This document shows positions 50,352-57,278 of a stretch of 64,000 bases of DNA, piece after piece; the first letter of the stretch is position 1, and each line of letters begins with the position of its first letter. Origin of the DNA: Mycolicibacterium frederiksbergense (GTDB lineage: Bacteria > Actinomycetota > Actinomycetes > Mycobacteriales > Mycobacteriaceae); NCBI RefSeq assembly GCF_012223425.1, contig NZ_CP038799.1:4324249-4388248 (forward strand). Reading direction: 5' to 3'. The notes below the pieces were generated by a model that saw nothing but the letters and a program-made list of their open reading frames with translations, searched no databases and was not told the origin of the DNA. A program made the translations under genes and the position numbers.

Positions 50352-51539
50352 TCAGGGCAGCAGGGTGGGCATGGCGGCCCAGCCGCGCACCGCGGCCGTC
50401 TCCGAGGGCACGGCGTTCGGCCAGTCGACCTCCCACTCCGGAAAACGTTTGAGGATCTCCTCCAGCGCGATCCGGCCCTCGAGGCGGGCCAGCGCGTTGC
50501 CCATGCAGAAGTGTGTGCCCGCACCGAACGTCATGTGCGAGCGCTGCTCGCGGAAGATGTCGAAGACATCGCCGTCGGGTGCGAAACGCCGGTGGTCGCG
50601 ATTGGCGGCGCCGACGAGCATGAGCATCGCCGACCCCTCGGGCACCGTCTGCCCGTAGTACTCGACGTCGCGGGTGACATAGCGGGCGATCTGCAGGGCC
50701 GGTGGCTCCCAGCGCAGGATCTCCTCGATCGCCTGCGGTATCAGCGCGGGATTCTCCGCGAGGGCGCGACGTTGCTCGGGATGATCGGCCAGCGTCTTAC
50801 CGGCCCAGCCGATCAGCCGCGTGGTGGTTTCCGAACCCGCGGTAGCGATCACGATCAGGTATAGCAGCAATTCGTCACGGCGCAGTGTGCGCCGGGTCCC
50901 GGTCTCGTCTTCGAATTCGGCGTTCAGCAGGTCGGTCATGATGTCGTCCGAGGGATGTTCGACCCGCCAGTCGATGAATTCGGAGAACACCTCTCCGGTG
51001 GCCAGTCCCTCCAGGCGCTCGCCCTGCAGGGTCTCCTCGCCGTGGTCGGTGATCTGTTGCTGCCGGTCTTCGGGAATGCCCAGCAGCATCCCGATGACCC
51101 GCATCGGCATCTGTTCGCCGAGGTCGTTGACGAAATCGAAACGGCCCGAACCGATGAGCGGGTCGAGGCAGCGTGCGGTGAACTCCCGGATCTGCGGTTC
51201 GAGCGCGAGAACCTTGCGCGGGGTGAACATCCGGGACAGCAGATTGCGGTGGATGTTGTGGATCGGGGGGTCCTCGAAAATCAAGGTGCCGGGTGGGATC
51301 TCCATGCCGGACTTGATGATCTCGAGCACGGCGCCGCGGCCCGAGATGAACGTCTCGTGATCGATGACCGCCGCGTTGACATCGTCGTAGCGGCTCAGCG
51401 CATAGAAGTCGTGTTGTTCGTTGTAGTACAGCGGCGCCTCCTCCCTGATCCGCGCGAACACCGCGTAGGGGTCCATGTTCAATTCGACGCTGTACGGGTC
51501 GTAGTACAGGTCGGGTGCGGCGGCGGTCGACTGTGCCAT
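50352..51539 (-). CDS. cytochrome P450
   Basis: A 395-residue soluble P450. The I-helix motif is ATAGSETTTRLIGW (about 243-256), E-x-x-R in IEEILRWEPP, and the heme loop FGAGTHFCMG with C345. It has no dedicated ferredoxin beside it, unlike the other three P450s in the window. ATG 51539 follows AAGGGAG. The CACCTGC palindrome lies 64-80 bp upstream, in the region shared with the SnoaL-like gene. It is closely similar in layout to the P450 at 59331-60536. Confidence 0.9.
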   Translation of the reverse strand: MAQSTAAAPDLYYDPYSVELNMDPYAVFARIREEAPLYYNEQHDFYALSRYDDVNAAVIDHETFISGRGAVLEIIKSGMEIPPGTLIFEDPPIHNIHRNLLSRMFTPRKVLALEPQIREFTARCLDPLIGSGRFDFVNDLGEQMPMRVIGMLLGIPEDRQQQITDHGEETLQGERLEGLATGEVFSEFIDWRVEHPSDDIMTDLLNAEFEDETGTRRTLRRDELLLYLIVIATAGSETTTRLIGWAGKTLADHPEQRRALAENPALIPQAIEEILRWEPPALQIARYVTRDVEYYGQTVPEGSAMLMLVGAANRDHRRFAPDGDVFDIFREQRSHMTFGAGTHFCMGNALARLEGRIALEEILKRFPEWEVDWPNAVPSETAAVRGWAAMPTLLP

Positions 51540-51602
51540 CAGGGCTCCCTTGGGGAAGGCGAAGAGTGCGAATTTTCCGAACGGGCTGAGTGTTCTGTTG
51601 AG

Positions 51603-51619
51603 CACCTGCTTAGCAGGTG
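51603..51619. promoter_or_regulatory. palindromic operator, 7-3-7
   Basis: CACCTGCTTAGCAGGTG has perfect 7-bp arms around a 3-bp spacer, the same geometry as the GAGAAT box but a different sequence. It is in the divergent promoter between the P450/LLM operon and the SnoaL-like gene. A related half-site lies at 34279-34285. One of the TetR proteins in the window probably binds here. Confidence 0.7.
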
Positions 51620-51705
51620 TATCGCGGCGCGGTCAAGGTTCTGGCACGGTTTACGCTATTGATGATGAATGTAAAGATGGGTCAACACCGGCCGAGGGGG
51701 ACGCA

Positions 51706-52062
51706 ATGACCGCAGAACAGATCGTGCGCGACGAGATCGCCGCCTGGTCCCGCAACGATGTCGACGACGTCATGAGTCACTTCGCCGAGGACGCCACCTT
51801 CGACATCGGCCCGGACTGGCCGAAGCTGTCCGGGCGCGCGGCGATTCACGACATGATGAAGGTCTTCTTCGCCGGCGGGCAGTGCGTCGATCTGGAGGTT
51901 CGGCACATCGCGGTGGACGGCGATGTCGTCTTGATGGAGCGGCGCGACCACTGGATCGTGGACGGTAAGAAGATGAGCTGGCCCGTCATGGGCGCCTACG
52001 AGGTGAAGGACGAGAAGATCACCGCCTGGCGGGAGTACTTCTACCCGCCGAAACAGGACTGA
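51706..52062 (+). CDS. SnoaL/limonene-epoxide-hydrolase-like protein
   Basis: A 118-residue cone-fold protein. It has RDEIAAWSRNDVDDVMSHFA (about 8-27), EDATFDIGPDWPKLSGRAAI, and an EVRHIAVDGDVVLMERRDHW (about 65-84) strand pair with R/D residues like the Asp-Arg-Asp triad region of limonene-1,2-epoxide hydrolases. It may open an epoxide made by a P450 or act as an isomerase. It diverges from the P450/LLM operon and ends 7 bp before the convergent quinone oxidoreductase gene. Confidence 0.8.
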   Translation: MTAEQIVRDEIAAWSRNDVDDVMSHFAEDATFDIGPDWPKLSGRAAIHDMMKVFFAGGQCVDLEVRHIAVDGDVVLMERRDHWIVDGKKMSWPVMGAYEVKDEKITAWREYFYPPKQD

Positions 52063-52069
52063 CGGCCCA

Positions 52070-53035
52070 TCAGCTGACGGTGATGATGACCTTGCCGATC
52101 GCGCGTCCGTCGGCCACATGACGTAATGCGGCGGCGGTATCGGCGAGTTCGTACGTCGCGCCGATGTGCGGTGCGACGGCACCGGAGGCCAGCAGTTCGG
52201 CCAGTTCGGCCTCATTGCGGGTGAACTCGTCCACCGGGATGTCTTGGAACTGGAACCCGAGGATCTGAATACCCTTGACCAGAACCAGATTCAGTGGGAT
52301 GCGCGGGATGGTTCCCGATGCGAACCCGACCGTCACGAACCGCCCGCCGCGTTTGAGGGACCGCAGGGCGGGCTCGGATAGTTCACCGCCGACCGGATCG
52401 ATCACCGCCGCCGCGCCGCCGGGAAGCAACTCGCGCAGCGCCTCACGAAGCTGCCCCCCATGGTGGTTGATTCCCTGCACCGCGCCGTAATGTTCAGCTG
52501 CCGAGAGTTTCTCGGGGGACGACGCCACCGCGATGACGCGAGCGCCGAGCGCGGTGCCCAGCGCGACCGCGGCCAACCCGACACCGCCGCCGGCCCCGAG
52601 CACCACGACATCGTCGCCGGACCGGATTTGTGCCGTGCTGTGCAGCGCGTGGTAAGCGGTCCGGAAGGCGACGCCGGATGCGGCGGCGGTGGGCGCGTCG
52701 ATGCCGTCGGGGATCCTCGCCACACCGGCGATGCCTGCGCATACCTCCTCGGCGAAGGCGCCGAACATGGCGGTCCCGGTGACCCGGTCGCCCACTGCGA
52801 AATCGCCGGTGCCCCCAGATATCTCGGCGATGACACCGGCGAACTCACTGCCCGGCACGAACGGCGGCGGCACCGTGACCTGGTACTTCCCGGCAACCAG
52901 CAGCACGTCCGGGAAATTCACCGCCGCCGCGGTGACCTGCACCCGCACCTGGCCCTCGGCGAGGGCGGGGGAGGGCAGCTCCTGCACCCGCACCACCTCC
53001 GGCGGCCCGTACCCGCTGCAGACCGCAGCTCTCAC
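52070..53035 (-). CDS. NADPH:quinone oxidoreductase-like MDR protein
   Basis: A 321-residue medium-chain dehydrogenase/reductase of the zinc-free quinone oxidoreductase type. It has GPPEVVRVQELPSPALAEGQ (about 10-29), FVPGSEFAGVI, the Rossmann motif VLGAGGGVGLAAVALG (about 144-159), and FQFQDIPVDEFTRNEAELAE. No zinc ligands are visible. GTG 53035 overlaps the APH kinase stop (GTGA). As last gene of the TetR/ACAD/APH operon it may reduce an enoyl-CoA or enone. Confidence 0.86.
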   Translation of the reverse strand: MRAAVCSGYGPPEVVRVQELPSPALAEGQVRVQVTAAAVNFPDVLLVAGKYQVTVPPPFVPGSEFAGVIAEISGGTGDFAVGDRVTGTAMFGAFAEEVCAGIAGVARIPDGIDAPTAAASGVAFRTAYHALHSTAQIRSGDDVVVLGAGGGVGLAAVALGTALGARVIAVASSPEKLSAAEHYGAVQGINHHGGQLREALRELLPGGAAAVIDPVGGELSEPALRSLKRGGRFVTVGFASGTIPRIPLNLVLVKGIQILGFQFQDIPVDEFTRNEAELAELLASGAVAPHIGATYELADTAAALRHVADGRAIGKVIITVS

Positions 53036-54057
53036 CGGTAGTCGCTGGATTCGGCGAGTTCGGCGGCCGAGCGCATCAGATCGGTGACGACCGGGCCGAA
53101 GGCCAGCAGTTTCTCGTCATCGCCTGCCCGCTGAAAACCCTGCTCCAGCACGATGGCCAGCTTCCACTTGGCCAGCACCAGGTAGTAGTCCAGATCATCG
53201 ACCTGACGGCCGGACACCTCGGCATAGCGTGCCACCACCTGATCGCGGGTCGGTGCGCCGCGCATGTCGACGTAGCTCATCGCGGCGGTGTCGTGCTCGT
53301 CGGCCGGCCAACTCTGCACCATCCAGCCGAGGTCGAGTTTCGGGTCACCGACCGTGCCCATTTCCCAGTCGACGATCGCGGCCAGCTGGGCGGGTGCGCC
53401 GTGGCGGTACATGACGTTGGCGAACTGGTAGTCGCCGTGCATCAGGCCGGGGATGAAGTCGAGCGGCTTACGCTCCTGCAGCCACGCCGTGGCGACGTCG
53501 AGCCCCGGCAGGTCGCGTTGTTTGATGCGCTCCAGGAAGCCGATCCAGCGGGCGACCTGGCGTTCGTGGAAGCCGTCGGGCCGGCCCAGGTCGTGCAGTC
53601 CCTTGGCCTTCCAGTCCACCTTGGAGAGCAGCGCGATGCCCTCGGCCAGTTGGTAACTCAGTTCCGGTCGGATGCTGAGATCGCTGTCGAACGGCTCGGG
53701 CCAGCGGGCGTGCTGGTCCATCGGGGACCAGCCGTCGACGAAGCCCATCAGATAGAACGGCCGGCCGAGCACGTTCGGGTCGTCGCAGACGCCGACGGCC
53801 TCGGTGTGCGGCACGTCGGTCCCGTCGAGTGCCTCGATGATGCGCCACTCGCGCAGGATGCCCTTGTCGCGGTCCGCGGGCGCGCCGGGCGGTGGCATCC
53901 GGATGACGCAGCGCTCGTCGCCGCGGGTCAGTTCGTAGATGACGTTCTGGGTGCCGCCCGAGAGGAAACGCGCCTGCAGCGGGGCTCCCTTGCCGGGCAG
54001 CCCGGCGTCGTCCATCCAATCGGCAAGGCGGGCAACATCGATGGCCGGAGCGTTCAC
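53032..54057 (-). CDS. APH-family acyl-CoA kinase (ACAD10/11 kinase-like)
   Basis: A 341-residue aminoglycoside phosphotransferase-fold kinase with all key residues: the glycine loop FLSGGTQNVIYEL (about 31-43), H207-G208-D209 with N214 (MHGDYQFANVM), and the metal Asp D230 (IVDWEMG). Its neighbour is an ACAD with ACAD10/11-type motifs. In mammalian ACAD11 both domains are fused, and in Pseudomonas LvaA/LvaC they are separate; there the kinase phosphorylates 4-hydroxyacyl-CoA. By analogy this protein probably phosphorylates a gamma-hydroxyacyl-CoA. GTG start overlaps the ACAD stop. Confidence 0.82.
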   Translation of the reverse strand: MNAPAIDVARLADWMDDAGLPGKGAPLQARFLSGGTQNVIYELTRGDERCVIRMPPPGAPADRDKGILREWRIIEALDGTDVPHTEAVGVCDDPNVLGRPFYLMGFVDGWSPMDQHARWPEPFDSDLSIRPELSYQLAEGIALLSKVDWKAKGLHDLGRPDGFHERQVARWIGFLERIKQRDLPGLDVATAWLQERKPLDFIPGLMHGDYQFANVMYRHGAPAQLAAIVDWEMGTVGDPKLDLGWMVQSWPADEHDTAAMSYVDMRGAPTRDQVVARYAEVSGRQVDDLDYYLVLAKWKLAIVLEQGFQRAGDDEKLLAFGPVVTDLMRSAAELAESSDYR

Positions 54058-55355
54058 AGGTTGCCCACCTCGGCCTCCAGATGTTCGGCGAACCGGGCCC
54101 GCGCGGCGTCCCGTTTACCGGGTATCCATTCGGTGGGCCACAGCCCTTCGGTGCCGGTGTAGTCGCGCAGCACCTGCTTGGCCACGGTGGTCTTGTGCAC
54201 TTCGGTGGGACCGTCGGCCAGGCCCATCACCGCGGCCCCGGTCACCATCCCGAGGAACGGCATCTCGTTGGTGACACCGAGCGCACCGTGTATCTGCATG
54301 GCCCGCCAGGCGATATCGTGCAGAACTGTCGGCATGACGACCTTCACTGCGGCGATGTCCTTGCGGACCTTCTTGTAGTCGTTGTGCTTGTCGATCTCCC
54401 ATGCGGTGAACAGCACCATCAGCCGGAACTGTTTGAGCTGGGCGTAGGAGTCGGCAATGTAGCCCTGCACAACCTGTTTGTCGGCGAGCAGGCTGCCGGC
54501 GGTGTGTCGCGACAGCACCCGTTCGCACATCATGTCCATTGCCTTCTGCGCCAGCCCGATGGTGCGCATCGCGTGGTGGATGCGGCCGCCGCCGAGGCGG
54601 GTTTGGGCGATGACGAACGCCTGGCCCTCCCCGCCGAGCAAGGCGGAGTCCGGTACCCGGACGTTGTCGTAGTGGATCAGTGCGTGCGAACCCTCGCCCT
54701 CGGCCTCTCCGTAGAGCCCCGAGTTGCGCACGATGGTCACCCCGGGTGTGTCCGTCGGTACCAGGAACATCGACATGCCCTGGTAGGGACTGACATCCGG
54801 GTTCGTCACCACCATCACGATCAGGAACGACGCGGTCGAGGCATTCGAGGAGAAGAACTTGTGACCGTTGATCACCCAGTCGTCTCCGTCGCGGACCGCG
54901 GCGGTCGTGAACTGGGTGGGATCCGCGCCGCCCTGCGGTTCGGTCATCGAGTAACACGAGAACACCTCGCCCTTCAGCAGCGGCCGCAGGTAGCGCTCCT
55001 TCTGGTCGGGTGTGCCGTAGTGGGCGATGATCTCGGCATTACCGGTGTCGGGGGCCTGACAGCCGAACACGATCGGCGCCCATTGGGATCGGCCGAGGAT
55101 CTCGTTGAGCAGCGCCAGTTTCAGCTGTCCGTAGCCCTGGCCGCCGAGATCCGGACCGAGATGGGTGGCCCACAACCCTTTTCGGCGGACCCGCTCCTTG
55201 AGCGGATCCACCACGGCTCGGCGGGGATCATCCAGGGGAGTGAACTGCAGGTGCGGCCAGATGAGGTCCAGCGGTTCGACCTCATCGCGGACGAAGGCGT
55301 CCGCCCAGTCGAGGAGCTCCTGGAACTCCGGGTCGGTTTCGAAATCCCATGCCAT
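54054..55355 (-). CDS. ACAD11-like acyl-CoA dehydrogenase-family enzyme
   Basis: A 433-residue ACAD-fold protein. It has CYSMTEPQGGADPTQFTTAA (about 137-156), WVINGHKFFSSNAS, and the catalytic-loop motif ADGPTEVHKTTVAK (E385), which is the ACAD10/ACAD11 form rather than the common GTSE form. In that group the enzyme eliminates phosphate from 4-phosphoacyl-CoA to give an enoyl-CoA. AAAGGAGACC precedes ATG 55355, which overlaps the TetR stop by one base. It is coupled to the kinase gene downstream. Confidence 0.86.
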   Translation of the reverse strand: MAWDFETDPEFQELLDWADAFVRDEVEPLDLIWPHLQFTPLDDPRRAVVDPLKERVRRKGLWATHLGPDLGGQGYGQLKLALLNEILGRSQWAPIVFGCQAPDTGNAEIIAHYGTPDQKERYLRPLLKGEVFSCYSMTEPQGGADPTQFTTAAVRDGDDWVINGHKFFSSNASTASFLIVMVVTNPDVSPYQGMSMFLVPTDTPGVTIVRNSGLYGEAEGEGSHALIHYDNVRVPDSALLGGEGQAFVIAQTRLGGGRIHHAMRTIGLAQKAMDMMCERVLSRHTAGSLLADKQVVQGYIADSYAQLKQFRLMVLFTAWEIDKHNDYKKVRKDIAAVKVVMPTVLHDIAWRAMQIHGALGVTNEMPFLGMVTGAAVMGLADGPTEVHKTTVAKQVLRDYTGTEGLWPTEWIPGKRDAARARFAEHLEAEVGNL

Positions 55356-56014
55356 CACGGTCTCCTTTGACTGGTGGTGCCTGCGATCAGGGTGGCGATA
55401 TCGGTGCCGACGACGTCGACGAAGGAACGCCGGCCGAATGAGCCTGCGGCCCAATGTCGGGCGCCCTCGCTGACCAACATCATGGCCAGGTAGGCCAGAT
55501 GGCCGGTATCGGTGCCGGCGGGCAGCTTCCCGTCGGCGAGCGCGCGGTCGAACAGTGCGGTGAACATGCCGCCGTCCAGATCCGGGGTTTCGGCGGTGCC
55601 CAGGATCCGGTGCTCGTGGCGGTAGCCCTCGAGGATGGTCTCGATCACCAGTTCGGCGGGATTGCGGGCCATCGAACGTTCCAGATCGGTCAGCGCCGCC
55701 TCGATGACGGCCTGGATGTCATAGTCGTCGCCGTCCAGCAGAGCGGCGACCGTGCGTTGCGCCGACCGGGTGGACATCACGCCGACCTCGAAGAGCACGT
55801 CCTCCTTGCGAGGGAAATAGAAGTAGAACAACGCTTTCGAGACTCCGGCTGCGGCGCAGATCTGGGCCACCGTGGTGCCGGCGTAGCCGTTGGTGCGCCA
55901 CAGCGCCATCGCGGCCTGCACCAGCATGCGCTTGGTCTCGCGTGAGTTGGACCGCTGAAATGTGGCCCTGCGCTGACCACGGTCAGCTTCCGCGTTGCGC
56001 GAAGAGTGGGGCAT
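55355..56014 (-). CDS. TetR-family transcriptional regulator
   Basis: A 219-residue TetR protein. The helix-turn-helix is at about 28-72 (KRMLVQAAMALWRTNGYAGT, TVAQICAAAGVSKALFYFYF, RKEDVLFEV), followed by a ligand domain. The short basic N-terminus (PHSSRNAEADRGQRR) precedes it. The ATG at 56014 is supported by a GAGG-containing leader. It is the first gene of the ACAD/APH/quinone oxidoreductase operon, so it probably autoregulates the 4-hydroxyacyl-CoA module. A 12-bp palindrome lies in the divergent promoter. Confidence 0.87.
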   Translation of the reverse strand: MPHSSRNAEADRGQRRATFQRSNSRETKRMLVQAAMALWRTNGYAGTTVAQICAAAGVSKALFYFYFPRKEDVLFEVGVMSTRSAQRTVAALLDGDDYDIQAVIEAALTDLERSMARNPAELVIETILEGYRHEHRILGTAETPDLDGGMFTALFDRALADGKLPAGTDTGHLAYLAMMLVSEGARHWAAGSFGRRSFVDVVGTDIATLIAGTTSQRRP

Positions 56015-56070
56015 TCTCTGACCGTACCTCGTCCGAACTAAGCTGACCAGAGTCCAACTAATCGAAATGG

Positions 56071-56082
56071 CAGACTGGTCTG
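56071..56082. promoter_or_regulatory. candidate TetR operator
   Basis: CAGACTGGTCTG is an inverted repeat (5-bp arms, TG centre) directly in front of the small membrane protein ATG. A GACCAG element at 56045-56050 pairs with CTGGTC, so the region 56043-56082 may hold two half-sites for the regulator at 55355-56014. Confidence 0.45.
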
Positions 56083-56256
56083 ATGGTGCTACGGGTGGCG
56101 GGGCTGGCCTTCGGATTGCTGGCGGTGGTCGCCGGTGGGTTGCAGCTGTGGGCATTCGGCCTGACCGGCGGTGCCCGCCATCTCATCCTCGGCGTGTTCG
56201 CGAGCTCCGTCGGCGCCTGCGTGATCGCTGCGGTGTGGCGCCGCCGGCGGCACTGA
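56083..56256 (+). CDS. small two-helix membrane protein
   Basis: A 57-residue peptide, too short for many gene callers. It reads M-V-L-R followed by VAGLAFGLLAVVAGGLQLWA (about 5-24), a short GLTGGARH loop, then LILGVFASSVGACVIAAVW (about 34-52) and a basic RRRRH tail. Two transmembrane segments with a positively charged end predict an inner-membrane protein with the C-terminus in the cytoplasm. It diverges from the TetR gene at 56014 and its stop abuts the stop of the convergent EBP-like gene. Function unknown. No clear ribosome site is visible. Confidence 0.55.
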   Translation: MVLRVAGLAFGLLAVVAGGLQLWAFGLTGGARHLILGVFASSVGACVIAAVWRRRRH

Positions 56257-57042
56257 CTAGAGCGGCCGCGGGCCAGCCCGTCGTGTCAGGTAATCGATCT
56301 GGCGGTGCATCGCGATGAGCGCGAAGAACGGCAGGATCATGAAAGGCACGTTCTCGGCGATGAACTTGAACCAGAGTCCGAAGGCGCCCTGGCCGATATC
56401 GCCGAATCCGGCCCGCACCTCGGCCAGGAAGTACACGGCGGTGCTGCTGATCAGCATGGCGCACCCGGTGAACGCCAGCCACAGGCACCTGATCCGCGCC
56501 TCGACCGGTAGATCGGTGCGCATCAGCCGGATCCACACGATGAAGAGCATGGTGCCGGTGATGACGCCGACGAGTTCGAGGCCGAAGATCCAGGTGTTGC
56601 CGCTGGTGTACCGGGTGTCGGCGAGCCCGTACTGCCACCACAGCCACTTCCAGCCCGGATCGGTGGTCGGCGTCCACCAGTTCAGCGGATGGCCGATGAG
56701 AAAGATGGTCTCGTAGCCGAGTTGGCTGCCCGCCGTGTAGGGCAGGTAGATCATCGTCAGCTCCGAGGCCCGTTCCAGTCGCGATCGTTGCTCACCGCGT
56801 CCGGTCCAGAAATAGACCAGCGGCAACACGATCACCGGCAGCCCGAACGCGAGATTGGCGATGACGTCGACGGTGAAGGTGGGCGGCAGGAGTCCGGTGC
56901 CGACCCCCACGACCGCGATGCTGAATGCGATGGCCGTGATGGCGGTGAGTGCGACGTAAGCCTTACGGCGGTGCGGCGCCCACGGACGCGCCAGGTTCGG
57001 CTCGCCGTCCGCCGAGACCTGCAGCTCGACATCCGATGTCAT
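56257..57042 (-). CDS. EBP/EXPERA-family membrane protein (sterol delta8-delta7 isomerase-like)
   Basis: A 261-residue membrane protein with six predicted helices (about 28-50, 58-79, 93-116, 150-172, 185-208, 224-245). It resembles eukaryotic emopamil-binding protein. WQY-x3-DTRY (D142) corresponds to WKEY-x3-GDSRY of human EBP. E156 follows D142 by 14 residues, the same spacing as D108-E122. VYFLAEVRAGF matches LYFLTEHRDGF. N231 in FIAENVPFMILP matches the Asn in FMNALWLVLP. The human H76/E80 pair appears as Q107/E111. This suggests double-bond isomerisation of a polycyclic isoprenoid. ATG 57042 is preferred because the ATG at 57105 has no ribosome site. Confidence 0.7.
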   Translation of the reverse strand: MTSDVELQVSADGEPNLARPWAPHRRKAYVALTAITAIAFSIAVVGVGTGLLPPTFTVDVIANLAFGLPVIVLPLVYFWTGRGEQRSRLERASELTMIYLPYTAGSQLGYETIFLIGHPLNWWTPTTDPGWKWLWWQYGLADTRYTSGNTWIFGLELVGVITGTMLFIVWIRLMRTDLPVEARIRCLWLAFTGCAMLISSTAVYFLAEVRAGFGDIGQGAFGLWFKFIAENVPFMILPFFALIAMHRQIDYLTRRAGPRPL

Positions 57043-57105
57043 CTCGAGATCCTGTCCTTGCCGAATCGTGCGCCTCAGCGGAGGATAGGCCTCCGGCGCG
57101 GGCAT

Positions 57106-57123
57106 GTTGAGCGAACGCTCAAC
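57106..57123. promoter_or_regulatory. GAGCG inverted repeat operator
   Basis: GTTGAGCGAACGCTCAAC has perfect 8-bp arms around AA. It is 64-81 bp upstream of the preferred EBP-like start and lies in the promoter shared with the P450 at 57279. The form GAGCG-NN-CGCTC is common for TetR-type regulators. Confidence 0.65.
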
Positions 57124-57226
57124 ATTTCGAGAATCTCGTTTTCTCTCGCCGTGAGTTGAGCGGGTCGGTGAGACGTTTGCCCTCGTTGACGATGAAGCGG
57201 CGCTGTGGAAATGTAATACTCATAGA

Positions 57227-57243
57227 TGAGAGCCACATTCTCG
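57227..57243. promoter_or_regulatory. GAGAAT-box operator (imperfect)
   Basis: TGAGAGCCACATTCTCG keeps the 7-3-7 spacing with three mismatches. It is 36-52 bp upstream of the P450 ATG and would tie the P450/EBP-like promoter to the regulator at 34545-35264. Confidence 0.5.
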
Positions 57244-57278
57244 TAGTGGCTGCTACTGCCTGGAACGGAGCAACGCAT

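Noticed and set aside
57043..57105. Upstream ATG (57105) for the EBP-like gene
   Set aside because: No ribosome site lies before it; the GAGCG palindrome abuts it, while the internal ATG at 57042 has purine-rich AGGA upstream. The extension has no transmembrane or family motif.
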